Of a stretch of 64,000 bases of DNA, positions 1-11,700 are shown in pieces. Every line of letters begins with the position of its first letter. The first letter of the stretch is position 1. The translations under genes were made by a program, and so were the position numbers. A model generated the notes under the pieces. That model ran no database searches. It saw only the letters and a list, made by a program, of their open reading frames with translations, and was not told where the DNA came from. Source of the stretch: a bacterium (GTDB lineage: Bacteria > Spirochaetota > Leptospiria > Leptospirales > Leptonemataceae); NCBI GenBank assembly GCA_024742665.1, contig JANSYA010000004.1, forward strand, positions 186,001 through 250,000, read 5' to 3'.

Positions 1-594
1 AGTCAGTATGACCTCTTCATGCCCGACCGGGAGAAAGTGCATCTGGAGAGACTCGGTTCCGAAGCCGCCACCTCTGAAGACATGCTTCGTTTTGAATATC
101 AGCCCGAAGAGGACGCCTTTATCTGTCCGGAGGGCGAACGCCTGTTTTTTCAAAAGGAACAGACTTTCGCCAGGAATGTGCCGTATCGCCTGTATCGCCG
201 GACGGGTTGCCGTGGCTGTCCGTTGAACGACGCCTGTACATCCCCGACGAGAAATCAAAAAGTTATCGCGGTGGCAGCGGACCAGCTGTCCAAATCCAGA
301 GTGAAGTACGTTGAACCGTTCGGAGGCGGCGGGCGCACCCGATCGACCGGCAAACCGCTCACTCTGGAAATGCGCACAAAGCTATCCGCGCCGGAAGGCC
401 GCGCCACGTACCGGAAGCGAAATATCGTCGAAGGGGTATTCGCCGCCATGAAACACGCCCGGGGCGGCGATCGCTTTCTACGCCGGACGCTCGAACGAGT
501 GGCCGTTGAGTGGGCCGAGCGATGTATCGCCCACAATCTCGCGCGCCTCCTCGGCTATACTCGACTCGATCCGTTATCTCCGAAATTATCCTGA
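1..594 (+). CDS. IS1182-type transposase, C-terminal part (cut by window start)
   Basis: The frame is open from base 1, so the gene begins outside the window; the ATG at 19 is internal. The product has the layout of the C-terminal half of IS1182-family DDE transposases: a zinc-ribbon-like segment (F-x-Y-x-P-E-x-D-x-F-x-C-P-x-G, then CRGCPLNDAC), followed by the RKRNIVEGVFAAMK stretch that carries the catalytic glutamate region, and the closing HNLARLL motif. It would cut and join the ends of its own element. No stop or frameshift is visible in the part seen, so the element may be intact. The family call rests on motif recognition; whether it is active cannot be judged because the 5' half and left end are missing. 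Confidence 0.85.
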   Translation, partial: SQYDLFMPDREKVHLERLGSEAATSEDMLRFEYQPEEDAFICPEGERLFFQKEQTFARNVPYRLYRRTGCRGCPLNDACTSPTRNQKVIAVAADQLSKSRVKYVEPFGGGGRTRSTGKPLTLEMRTKLSAPEGRATYRKRNIVEGVFAAMKHARGGDRFLRRTLERVAVEWAERCIAHNLARLLGYTRLDPLSPKLS

Positions 595-696
595 AAAAAT
601 CATGCCGACATGAGGTGCCGCTGTTTATAACTGGCGGGTGGATGAAGTGGAGGGGCCAGAAGTAAGCCTCGTGCCATGGCTTTTTCAACAGACTCC
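1..696 (+). mobile_element. Insertion sequence, IS1182-like, right end inside window
   Basis: The transposase stops at 594 and about 100 bp later the sequence GGCTTTTTCAACAGACTCC (678-696) matches the typical terminal inverted repeat of IS1182/IS5-like elements (GGAGTCTGTTGAAAAAGCC on the other strand). I take 696 as the right boundary. The left end and any target duplication lie outside the window, so the exact boundary is approximate. Confidence 0.65.
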
Positions 697-981
697 AAAA
701 AAGTCACACCCTGCCTGTATGATATAATGGGGGAATATCGCGCTCGCACTGGCGACAGGCGACACATTCAGACCAATCGCATAATTGTTTTTGCCCGCAG
801 AACCGGAGTTCAAATCGCCGATCCAGGCCCCGCGTGAGCCGCGGCCGAAAGGATTCCCGTTCATGGCCACCGTGCCGCCGCTGAGCGACATTCGCGCGTT
901 CCACATTTCTAACGCCGTGCTTGCCATCACTTTCAGAAAGCGTTCCGGATTCGGCGTCGCGGCCCGACTCGACGCCTGCAC
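685..981 (-). pseudogene. Unknown gene fragment, 3' end replaced by the insertion sequence
   Basis: The minus-strand frame reads from a GTG at 981 through 98 codons and stops at 685, inside the terminal repeat of the insertion sequence. Its last residues are therefore encoded by the element, and the original 3' part is lost or lies on the far side of the element. The visible product is rich in Gly, Ser and Asn (for example LSGGTVAMNGN), which recalls secreted beta-helix or surface proteins, but I recognise no family. No ribosome binding site is clear at 981 and the frame is closed a few codons upstream, so the 5' end is also uncertain. It could be a spurious frame. Confidence 0.35.
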
Positions 982-1296
982 AAAAAACCAATCACCCCTA
1001 ACTTCTTACGCAAAAATATTAATACAGATGCGTCGATTAATTCAAAACGATCGAGCCCCGGCCCACAACTCCAAACCATATTCAAACAACAAAGCATCAA
1101 TACATCAATGCGCACTAATCCCATATTTTTAAATGTTAAACAGTTGCCAGAAAACGAAAATTGCATATGAAATACTCCGGCGAATGTTCGCGAAGGAGCC
1201 CTCAAACTAAACGAAAGTTTTTACCGAATGTCAGAGACCCCTGAAGATCCCCGACACCCGCAGGTCCTCAGAATCAATCCGCCCGGGAGAAAGCAA
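982..1296. other. AT-rich spacer, probable promoter region of the SGNH hydrolase
   Basis: This stretch, above all 1000-1150, is clearly poorer in GC than its surroundings and holds several A/T runs. It separates the interrupted gene from the hydrolase gene and probably carries the hydrolase promoter. I could not pick convincing -35/-10 boxes and see no RNA gene here. Confidence 0.3.
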
Positions 1297-2133
1297 ATGG
1301 CTAAAGGCAAAGCTCGAAGTAAAAAATATCGATCGGCGAGTTCTTATTTTCGAAAATTTCGGCGCGAGGGACGGCCGGTCATCGTCGCCGAGGGGGATTC
1401 CTGGTTTGACTATCCAGGCAAGATCACGCGCGGGAGGCATCCGGAGACGGACGTGCTGGATTTCCTGGCCCTGAAGCACGGCTTCGCTGTGCATCGCGAG
1501 TCGATCATGGGAGACACCCTTGAGAATATGGTCTACAATACTCTTGAAAGACAGGTGATCGACGCGATCGAAGAATATGAGCCGCGTTATTTTCTTTTTT
1601 CGGGCGGCGGCAACGACCTGGTGGGGCGGAGGATGCTGGACTTTCTCGTGGACGCCGAATTCGCCCGCGAATTTCCTTTAGAATCTCCGCCGAAATCGCC
1701 GTTTCTTGAGGATGCGTTCCGACTGTTCGTGAATACAGTAATGAAATCCGCGTACAGACTCATGATCCGGCGCGTGCAAAGCGCAAAGCCGGATATTAAG
1801 ATCTATGCTCACGGCTACGATTACGTTTTACCCAGCGGAAAACCGGTGATTGATTTCGGTTTCGTGGGTTTCGTAGGCCCCTGGATCCTGCCGAATTTCA
1901 AAAAGAGGAAGATCAAAGGCAAAGAAATTCAGGAAGAAATCATTCGCTCGATGATCAACATATTCAATGAAATGCTCGAAGATCTCGAAACCGAATACAA
2001 AGGCCTCTTCTATCACGTGGATTGCAGGGGCTTGATTAAGCGGAAAGAATGGGCCAACGAAATCCACCCGAAAAAAGTCGGCTACATCAAAATCGCCGCG
2101 AAAATCGCGGAGAAGATGAAGCAGACCGCCTAA
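1297..2133 (+). CDS. SGNH/GDSL-type hydrolase
   Basis: A predicted serine hydrolase (esterase, lipase or carbohydrate deacetylase class) of 278 residues. The family blocks are in order: block I VAEGDSWFDYP with the nucleophile Ser (about residue 35), a block II glycine in ESIMGDTLEN (about 72), block III SGGGNDL with the Asn (about 106), and block V NEIHPKKVGY with the catalytic His near the C-terminus. There is no signal peptide, and the N-terminus is very basic. I chose the ATG at 1297 because GGGAG lies 8 bases upstream. An in-frame ATG at 1228 would add 23 residues but has no ribosome binding site. The substrate cannot be read from the sequence. The gene stands alone, with the insertion sequence upstream and a convergent gene downstream. 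Confidence 0.85.
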   Translation: MAKGKARSKKYRSASSYFRKFRREGRPVIVAEGDSWFDYPGKITRGRHPETDVLDFLALKHGFAVHRESIMGDTLENMVYNTLERQVIDAIEEYEPRYFLFSGGGNDLVGRRMLDFLVDAEFAREFPLESPPKSPFLEDAFRLFVNTVMKSAYRLMIRRVQSAKPDIKIYAHGYDYVLPSGKPVIDFGFVGFVGPWILPNFKKRKIKGKEIQEEIIRSMINIFNEMLEDLETEYKGLFYHVDCRGLIKRKEWANEIHPKKVGYIKIAAKIAEKMKQTA

Positions 2134-2150
2134 CGCTCCGGAAGTTCAGG

Positions 2151-2183
2151 GGCGCCGGCCTTTCGCGGTCCTCGGCCGGCGCC
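2151..2183. terminator. Strong GC hairpin between convergent genes
   Basis: Perfect 10-bp inverted repeat GGCGCCGGCC / GGCCGGCGCC with a 13-base loop, 17 bp after the hydrolase stop and before the convergent gene ends at 2209. No T-run follows on either strand, so it is at best a weak intrinsic terminator. Confidence 0.35.
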
Positions 2184-2208
2184 AGGACGTATGTGTATTC
2201 CGCGTTTA

Positions 2209-2607
2209 TCAGCCGGCAACCGGAGTCGGCGCCTGGACCGAAGCCCGCACGTTTCTCACCTGCGTCATACAGGCCTGGATTTCCCGATCCGCGAGTAACA
2301 GAAAGCTCCGACACGCCGCTGCTTTCGCCTCCGCCTGGGAGTGCTCCTGATCCCGCGCCGCCTGTTCCTGCAGTGCCAGCAGCAACGCCGTATACATATA
2401 GCTGAAATGCCAGGCAATATCCCAGGCGATAGACTCGCGTTCCGGCCTGGGCAGATCGCGCGTCGACTCCACGCTTTCGCGCAGACTCTGCCAGTGACCA
2501 ACGATCGTATCGCGCACGTCAGTTGACCTGAGTTTATCCAGGCGGCTGTTGACGTGGCTGTAGAGCATCGATTTAGCGCCGACGCCTTCGACGATGCCGC
2601 CGATCAT
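2209..2607 (-). CDS. Unknown protein, 132 residues
   Basis: I do not recognise this product. It is mostly helical by composition: an amphipathic N-terminal half, a W-rich middle (IAWDIAWHFSYMYTALLLAL), and a charged alanine-rich end. It has no signal peptide or obvious membrane segment. The frame is open for ten codons upstream of the ATG at 2607 without another good start, and no convincing ribosome binding site is visible, so the start is uncertain. It lies 117 bp downstream of the giant gene on the same strand, but the hairpin terminator at 2650-2682 separates them, so co-transcription is doubtful. It could be a remnant or an independent small gene. Confidence 0.45.
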   Translation of the reverse strand: MIGGIVEGVGAKSMLYSHVNSRLDKLRSTDVRDTIVGHWQSLRESVESTRDLPRPERESIAWDIAWHFSYMYTALLLALQEQAARDQEHSQAEAKAAACRSFLLLADREIQACMTQVRNVRASVQAPTPVAG

Positions 2608-2649
2608 CGCGACGACCTGCAGCTTGATTGCATCGCATTAAATCATACG

Positions 2650-2682
2650 AAAAAACGCGGCGGCCGAATCTCGACCGCCGCG
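2650..2682 (-). terminator. Rho-independent terminator of the giant gene
   Basis: On the minus strand CGCGGCGG and CCGCCGCG form a perfect 8-bp stem (2675-2682 with 2656-2663), directly followed by six T (2650-2655). It lies about 40 bp past the stop codon of the giant gene. Confidence 0.85.
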
Positions 2683-2723
2683 CTGTTCTCGGATTCTATG
2701 CGGGGAGAGCCCGCGGGAATCGA

Positions 2724-5700
2724 CTAATACCCGTCCAGATTCTTCCAGAAGTTGGAGCGGTGCTCTTCCCAGAAATCTGCGAGCTCTTCCTGACCTTCGC
2801 CGCTGAAGAGACCGGCAATCTCGCCGCTGGTCTTGGCTTTGACACCCGACTGAGTCGAGGACCTCTGGCCCACCATCATATTCCAGCGGTTTACGACGGT
2901 CTGATCCAGACCGCTTTCGGCCGGCAGTTGATGGTCAAGACCACCGCTGGCTTTGAGAGCCTCAAGATACTGCTCCCTCGACAACAGGTCGCCTTCGCGG
3001 GCTTCGTAGCTCGCGTCGTTATCGACATTGCCATGGCGATTCTGGTCCTTCGCGTGTTTCAATCGGTTGTTCCATTCCCAGTAGTTCGTGCGCTGCCGGG
3101 CCACAAATCCTCCGACGGCCCGGAACGGACTCATCAACACATCCGTCGCGACCTGGCGCAGACTGAAATCCATATCCCAGTTTTCGCCCCAACGTGCACC
3201 GCCGCTGTCGATTTCAGCGCCTACGCGGTCCGCCAGGTTTGGCCCGCCATCCACGTCACCGTAACGATTCGTCGGCTCCGGCGCGGCGTTACCGGTCAGT
3301 CGATTCAGGCCATCGCGCATCCCACCGACAGTGCTCCGGATTTGCTGGAAAACCTGGTCCATGCTGGGAGCGTTCTCCCAGGCCTGCCGGGCCCGATCCA
3401 TCAGGGTGGTTTCATCGTTCGGTTCTGTGTTTCGCTGCGCGACCGTGTCCGTATCTCGATCCGTATTAGCCGGCGGGAGATCCTCTCGACGTCTGCGGCT
3501 GAAATAGTGTCCGGCGCCCCGAAAGACATCGGCTGCCTGGTGTTTCATGGCCATCGCTCTCGCTCCGACGTAGTTCACCCGGGCCTGATTCTTCGTAGAC
3601 AGGCGATTGTAGATCGCATTGCCCATCCCCTGTCTGGCCTTCCACAAGATGCTCTCGAGCGGCGCCTCGTAGTTCTCGAGACCCGCTGTATATTTGGCGC
3701 GGTTCGCAACCGAGCTGGTCGCCATGCCGACCAGCGTTGTCAAATCGCCGCCCATCATATCCAGACTTGCCGGAGCCACACCGGACAGAGCTTTGAAGAC
3801 TTCGCCGGTCTGCGAAATCGAGCTCGTAATTGCGTGCTGTGCGTATTCGGCCCGGAAGTGCGCGCCCCGGGATCCGGATTTGTACGGCTGAATTCCGATT
3901 TTGGTCATCGCGCCGCCGGAGAGACCGCCGACCACGGCTCCAACGGCGGCCGCATTATAATCAAAGCCGCTGTAGTTACCGTCACTATCGAACTGCATAC
4001 CCGCCTGGCCGAAGTTTTGCACGGCTCCGGTGAATACGGACGGCGCCACATTCATGAAGCCGGTCATCGCCCCGCCCAGCTTCGGACTGCTACTGGCGAT
4101 TTTTGACAGCGATTTCGTGGCTTTGTCGCCGTAGAATTTCAGACCCACGCCCAGACGCGCGCCGCCAACGGCCAGCATCGCGCTGAACATGGCCTGCTCG
4201 GTCATGGCGAAGCCGATTTCGCCGGTATTCGGATCCGCCTGGATCATGCTGCTCACCATCGTGAGCATAATACCGGCGGCCAGACCCGCCCCGACCCCGC
4301 TCATACTGAGCAGCACCGAGCCCACACTCATACCAATCTGCTTTACCAGATTGAGCATATTCGCGCCGATCACATCGCCCAGGGGCTTGCCGTTAATGAC
4401 AGCCTTCTGGATGTTAGTGGCGGTGTTCATCACCATCATGGCCGGGTTCAGTCCGTTCACGAAACCAAGCGCGCCCTGCACGACCGGCCCGCCGCCGGCT
4501 TCGCTCAGACGATCGGCATCGGCCTTCGCCAGCTCCTCCGCCGCCGCGTTCAACTGCGGAAAGAAACCGGCGTAGCTGCCGCCCGGTCGGCCTTCCTCAG
4601 CGCTCGCACCGAGTTCGCCGAAACCTTCCGAGGGATTCTCTTCGTCGGAACTCCCCGCCGAACCGACCCAGGCGCCGAAGAGCCCGATCTCGGCGACGTC
4701 GCGGGATTCCCCGCGTTTGGAGGGGTCCGTGCCGATGATGCGATCAAAGACGGTCTGGGTGGCCAGGCGCTGGTTCTCAAAATAAAGCTGCACTTCGAAA
4801 TCGCTTTTCTCTTCCAGAAAGGCGGTCAGCTCCGCACCGGTGATCCGGGCGATGCCCAATAGATTGAGCTGCGCCTCGACTGCCGCTTCGGTCTCAAAGC
4901 GATTGTATTTGTTCACCGAGGCCCTGGCGCCTGAGATGCCGGCCCTTTTGGTAAACAAATCGCCGTCCAGCCCAAAGCCCGCTCCAAAGGCGGCCGCCTT
5001 CGTGCTGTTTTCGATCTGATCGTTTTGCACTTCAATTTGATCTGCGAACATACGGATCATGCGCTGGTATTCCTCGGCCGCTTTGACGTTGGCCAGGGTG
5101 CGCATGCGCCGCTGATGCTGGCGCGCCTCTTCGCGGAACGCGCCGCTCACGCCGGCAATGCTGCCGCCGGTATTCGCGCCGGTCAGCATGGAGATGTCCA
5201 GGCGAGTCTGGAAGCTGTTCACACTGTCGGTGATCGAATCCAATAAGCCCGCATTGGTGGGCTGACTCCGGCGAATCTCGTCGATCGCCGCGTTCACCGT
5301 GGCGGTGGCGTTGATGCTTTCCAGATCCAGACCGAAGGACTCGCTCGTAGAGCTGATCTGTTGGTTGAGTTCCTGGATCGCTTTGGTCAGAACCTCTTCG
5401 GCTGTTTTCTCGGCAGCCGCCTGGCTCGTCTCCTGCTCCCAGGCCTGGCGCTTTTCGTAGTGCTTATTGATTTCCTCAGTCCACTCGGCGGCCCCGCGCG
5501 CTGTGCTGTTGTCGTGATCGCGCTTCCAGGCATCCCATTCCTGCAGGTATTTGTCAGAAACACGACCCCAGTGCTCCGTGCCTTCCGCAAGCAGCGTGTC
5601 CATACGCTTAGTCCACAGGCGATGGCGATCCTCCAGTTCTTGCTCGCGCAGGTCCCACTCCACGGTCTGTAGGTCGCGGCGCTGCTGGAGTTCGCGCTCA

Positions 5701-8700
5701 AGCACTTCGCGCTGAGTCTGCTCATACTCTTCGTATACCATCCGGTAGCCGGAGAATTCGCGACCGCCGATGTCGCGATCGGCAGCGGTCAGGAAAAGAT
5801 CCTCAAAGGCGGCGTCGCGATCCTTTAAGATGGTGCTCCGATCGGCGTCCCCGCTGCTAATCGCGTTTTCGCCGGCCAGATAGTATGCATTGCGACGCTG
5901 ATCGCGCAGTCCGGTGCCATGCGCAACTGTGCTGTCCAGCAGCGCGCCCAGCGAATACACGCTATCCTTCGCGACGCTGTCCGGATCGGCGATAATCGGA
6001 GCATAGGCCAGCTCCGTTGTACCATTGGGATTGGTAATCTGGATTTCGATATAATCCGTACCACCTGAGCTATAGACGCCGTTGCTCAGCGTGCCCGGCG
6101 CGGAATCCAATAGAACCGCCGGATCCGCATTGAAGCGGCGACCGAAGGAATCTTCGAAAACAGTTTCCTCGCGCAGGGCAGCCACATCCAGAGCTTCAGC
6201 GCTTTCCTCCGCGCTGAGGGTCATCACGCCGCCGTCGGAATCATAGAAGTTCGGGCCCACGTCGCTGTCGAAGAGATATTTCAGATCGTCTTCGGTCAGA
6301 TCATAGAGCTGCGCACCGGCTGTTTCCGTTCCGTAGGACTTGTCGTCCGGGTGTTGCTTGCCCCACTCAATGATCCGATCTTTAGCGGTCGTTAAATCCG
6401 GCGCGCGCAGAAAATAGTTCAGGTCCGCGAGGGCCTCATCATAGGCCTGTTGCTTCTCACGAACTTTGCGCACGGAAGCGTCGTTCGCCGCCGATTCGGC
6501 GATCTTTCGCATATCCTCCGCTTCTTTCTTACGACCATCGTAGGTCACCTGCATGATATGGATCGCGAGGCTGCCCGATGTGACCATCGCGGTCCCGAAA
6601 CCAATGTACCAAAAGCCGAAGGGAGCCGTAAATAACCCGGCCACCAGTGCGGTGCCGGTAGCGATCGCGGCAATCCCGGCGGCGATGGTAACACCGGCCG
6701 TGATCTTGGTCAGCTCCAACTCCTGCTCGGCCACGTCCTGCACGCCCAGGCCGGTCAGATAGCTGAGGTAGGTGCTCGCAAATACGGCATACTCCGCCAG
6801 GCGGCCGCTGGCCCCGAAGAAGGTCTGCACAGCCGCGGCCTCCAGCTCGGAGATGAACGAGGTGTCGCTCGCCAGCCCTTCGGCCACGGCCAATTCATTT
6901 TGCGGACGCGGCTGGTCCCCGTTATTGCCTTCCGGAAGCTTCTCGTCTTCCGGCGTGGTCAGCGCATACCAGGCCCGGAACTCGTTAAAATAGGCGGCGT
7001 CGTCGCCGATTTTCGAAACCAGGCGCATGTACACGAGATTCCGCGCGTCGGTTTCCTCGTCCGTGCCGACGGTACCAAAAGTCCTGTCCATCTCCTGATC
7101 GAAAGCCCGCTTGCGCTCCTCGGCGATCGATCTGCGGCGTTCAACCTCAGCATTCACCACTTCGCGGGCTTTGTGCAGACGCACCATGCGCAACGAATGG
7201 CGAATGTGTTCCGCCCGCGCTTCCAGCACATCGCCGTAGCTTTCGTGGGTTTCCCGCAGGCGCAGCTCGTCAAAGCGAGCGCGTTCCGCGACGCTGAGGG
7301 TGAGATCAATGCGAGCATCGCGGTCCCGCAACTGAACCAGCTCATCGCGCTCGGCGACCGTCAGCGCTGTATATACCGATCCCGCATCCAGACCCACGAC
7401 CAGGCTTTCCAGATCGCTCAAGCGCGCCTCGGCCCGCACGTCGAGCGCCGCCTCGTCCAGGCGCTGCTGCGCGGCGTCGAGGGCTTTCAGAGCCAGATCG
7501 TACTCCGCCCGGGCGTCCGCCGAGAAACCATCAGTCGATTCCGGGTCCACCTCGGAAGAGGCGAAAAGATACGGCGTCTCCGCGTATTCTTTGACCGCCT
7601 GGCGCCGCTCGAATTCGTCACTGGCTTCAGAGAAGGCGCGAAAGCGTTTCGAGAGTTCATCCAGTCCCGTCACGTACTCGGAGTTGCGCGCGGCGAATTC
7701 ATTTTGCAATGCGTCTCCGGCGGCGGTCGCGTCGTTCATGACAGCTTCCGCGGCCGCGAGATTGTCGGCGATCGGCTTAAAGGTGTCTTCGATATAATTT
7801 AGCGCGCCGTTGTCCGCGATGTGCTTGCGTAAGGCCGCATCCGCGAATTCCCCACCGGCGCTATCCAGCTCCGAAGTCATTGCCCGGGCGATCGTGCGCA
7901 TCTGCTGCAGCTGCGCATTGCCGTTCGCGGCCTGACGATCGCTCGCGTCCTGAACCAGCGCTTCGATGCCGCTGAGGTCGTTTACGCCCGCCGCAGCCAC
8001 CACGTTATAGCCGGTGGCCAGCACGTCCGCTGCGACCGTCTCAGCCGAGTGCTCGACCGAGCGCGCGCCAACTAAGGCCGCCGTGCGAAATACGGTGCTG
8101 AAGGCGGCGTTCATGCGAGTCACCGCTTCGAGATAATTATTCGCCAGCGCTTCCTGAAAGACATAGCGCAGCTGGTCGTCTGTAGAGCCGGCCGCCAGAC
8201 GCATGGCCTCGTTGGAAACGCTCTGGACAGTAACGCTGCGCGGATCATTGCTCGCATCGCCGTCGCCATCCACGTCCACCGCTGCGCCCACCAGACCAGG
8301 GTTATCGCTGCGCAGGCGATCCATCCACTGATCGGCGTCCAACGCGAACAGCGCCGTCGGATCTTCATTCAGCGAAACGACGGATAGCACCCGTCCCCCG
8401 TGGAATTCTTCGAAGCTTTTCACCGGGTCCGGCGAACCATCCAGATATTTTTGATACGCCGCCTGCTGCGCGCTGTTTTCGGCGCCGACGAAAGTACGAT
8501 AGTTCCCAAAGCTAATCAGCGACGGATTGCTGTTGAGCTTGCCGGAAAATTCGCGCAGAGCCCGGGCCTGCTCAACTTCGCTGATCCACTCCCGCTCCTG
8601 CGTGCGCTGGAACTCCTGGCCGTCCGCCAGGCTGGCGAAAAGTCCGGCGACAGCGCGTTCGCTTTCCCGCGCCTGGATCGCCTGGGCGGTATAGAGATCG

Positions 8701-11700
8701 CTACGCAGATCCAAACGCGCGAGAGGTGTGGCCAGGGTCTGGTCGGCGAATAGCGATTCGACATAAGCGCGGTCCGCATCGCTTTCCTGAATTTGCGTAA
8801 AATACTGATTCACAATCGCCGCGTCGCGCAGCAGGACGCCCGCCAGATCAGCGGAGAGCTGGCCTTCAGCGATTTGCGCTTCGACCAGGTCCTGGCTTCC
8901 GGGCACTGCCGCAAACAGTGCGCTGGTTTCGGCGGAGACGGCGCCGGCCGCCCCTCGATCCACATACAGCGCTTCGGCCAGAGCACGCGCCAGAGCGCTG
9001 CGATGCGGTCCCAATGGCAGATCACTGGAAGCAATCAGGGCGTCGGCCCGATTGTCCAGCTCCGCGATGGCTCCCGACGCCAAAAGAATACGCTGGTCCG
9101 CCAGAGCCCCCGCGTCGCCGGCCATCGCGGCCACCGCGCGGTCATCGCGTAAAATGGCCAGCGCCTGGGCGGAACTCGTCGCTCCCCGTTGCGCTAAATT
9201 GCTTCCGGTAATGGCGGCGCGCAGAGCCGAGTGCACCGCTGTGCGGTCCGCCGGCGCCAGAGCCGTCGCACCGCTGAAACCCGCCCGGGCCAGAATCGCG
9301 TCCAGCTCGGTGTCGCTGGTATTCAGGCCGACTGCCAGATCGGCCGGTCGCAGGGCACGTTGACTCTCCAGCAGGGCAAAGGCCCGCGCATACTCCGGGC
9401 TTACAGCGGCGATGATAGCAGCCGGGTCCACGGATTCGTAGCCGGCAATCGCCAGCAACTCTAAGGGTAGATAATCCTCCGGCGACGGTAGAGCGGCGGC
9501 CGGATCGGCACCCGCCACGGACGGCGGCAGATTTAATTCAAGCGGAAAGCTGCCACCGAGTTCCATGCTGGCAAAGGCCTGCACAAAGAGTCGTTCCATA
9601 TTCGCACTGCCGCGCAAACGCACGCGCAGGCTTTCGCCGCCATGAGTATAGGTCGCATCATCCAGGGCGTCTTCAAAGAAAGCGCGGAATTCGACCTCGC
9701 GATCCGCAACAGTCGCGCCGCTGAGGGTCACCGCGTTACGAATCACGAAGTCTTCGATCATCGCCAGTTGCACAAAGCCGGCGAAGTCCGCGGCGTACTG
9801 GCTTTCATCTAACAGATGCAGCCCACCGGCCGCGGTCGCATCGTTAAAGATGCGCTGATATTCCTGAAACTCGATCGTGAGCAGCAGCTGTTCGCCGCCG
9901 TCCGGCAGGAGCGACGGATCCAGATTGCGATCCTGTAAATATTGATTCAAATACGCGTTCAGGGTCAGGGTATCGCCGTCGGCCGCGGCAGCGTTCACTG
10001 CGCCGCTCACGGATTGCGCGGGAACCGCGTTCTGATAATCGGCAAAATCCTGAGCGAGAATATAGCGGCCGTAATCGCCGGTCAGTCCGCGCAAATCCAG
10101 GGTCGCCAGATCGCGCTCAACGGCAATGCTGGAAGCGCGAGCGGCCTGGTATTTCGCGTAGCGTTCGTTCGCGGTTGCGTACTGCTGCACGAGAATGAAT
10201 TCGCGCAGCTCAGCCGGATAGTCACCGGCGAAATAATAGTCCACGTTCGCCGCGATCTGCATGGCGCGACCCAGCTCCTGTTCGTACAGCTCGGACTCCA
10301 GACGAGCCTGCTCGTCCGCGGTCATCCCACCGGTCGCCACAATCAGATTCGCAATAGCGGCGGCCACATCGCTGTCGACGCTGCCGGCCGGGATATAGGC
10401 TTCGCGCTGCGCGATAAAATCCATCTCGTCGAGATAGTCGTTCAGCTGCGCGTTAATGTCGACGAGCAGGCTGTCAATATTGGTCAGCACCGCAGTTTTG
10501 AGCAGCGTGCCACTGCCGACGGTATCAGCGAGCGCCGTCAGCACAGCCTCGCGAAAGAACACGTTATCGGCCAGGGTGCCCGTCGTGCGCAGCCACTCCG
10601 TGGCGGCAATGCGAAAGCCCTCATCGCCGGGGATCGCATTAAAGGTCGCGCGCACGGTATCCGCATTCAACTCCGGAAGGCTGCTGAAAAAACCGGCGCG
10701 TCCTGGCGGGGCGATGCTGGCCGGATCGGCCGCAGCCTGGGCCGTCGCGATATAAATTTCCATGCCCTGGGCGTAGCGGTCGGCTATTGCCAGTAGCTGT
10801 CCATCCCGCGCGCCCTCCCGCAGGGTCCCGGCCAATTCGCGCAGGCGATCGGCGCGTGCCTGCAGCTCCGGATTGGCCAGACCGTCCGGTGCGCCGTTCA
10901 GATCATAGCCGCGAAAGAGCTGGAAGATGTACTGGCTTTCCGCTTCTTCCAGAATGCGCAGCGCGACGATCGCCGGGCTTTCGACGACGGCGTTCGGGTC
11001 CTGGCCGGCGGCCCGGGCCTGCGCGATCGAATCGCTCAGACGCTTCTCCAGGTTTTGCAGCAGACGCAGCTTTTCAAGATAGGCCGTGGCCTCCGCTTCC
11101 TGCTGGTCCGCTTCGCCTGCCAGAATCAAGGGGTCGCTGTTGCGATTTTCAATAAAGGCGACCGCGTTCTGATAATCCTGTACGCTGAGCGCCAGCAGCT
11201 CCGCTGCGGCCAGTAATTCGCGCGGCGCCCCGGCGGTGTTGTCCGGGTCCTGAACCCAATCGCTCAGGCGATTCGACCAGCGCGCCAGGTCGTCGCCGCG
11301 CTGGCTGCCCGCCAGCACGTCTTCCAGAGCTGCCGCCGGATCGCTAATGCCCAGCGCCTGGAACTCAGCGCTGACAATCGGATTGTCGCTGCCGTCGCGG
11401 ACTATGGCGCCGGTAATGTCGGTTTCATAAAAGCCGATAATAGTTTTCAGCTGATCGCTCAGCTCGGTCTCCGTGGGCGCCGGCTCCCGGGCGTAGTCCG
11501 CAGTGCTCCGCTGCAACTGGCCCAGCAACTGCGCGCTCTCGGCCTCCCCGCTGACCAGGGCCAGCGCATTGTTTAACAGAGGCGCACTCGAACCCGGCGC
11601 GCTGATTTCGCGCAGGCGGAACTGGCTATCCCGCAGATCCACGGCCAGACCATCGACCGTGGTCTGCAGAGCGGCAATGCGCGGAGTCAGCGCGTCGACG

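Noticed and set aside
1228-1296. Longer N-terminus for the SGNH hydrolase
   Set aside because: No ribosome binding site before 1228, whereas GGGAG precedes 1297; the extra 23 residues lack family similarity.
2628-4106. 492-codon plus-strand open frame
   Set aside because: It lies opposite the end of the giant gene, whose protein sequence is regular; high GC content keeps antisense frames open. The product has no domain. Similar long antisense frames at 6900-7802, 9942-10796, 12213-13232 and 13851-15101 were left out for the same reason.
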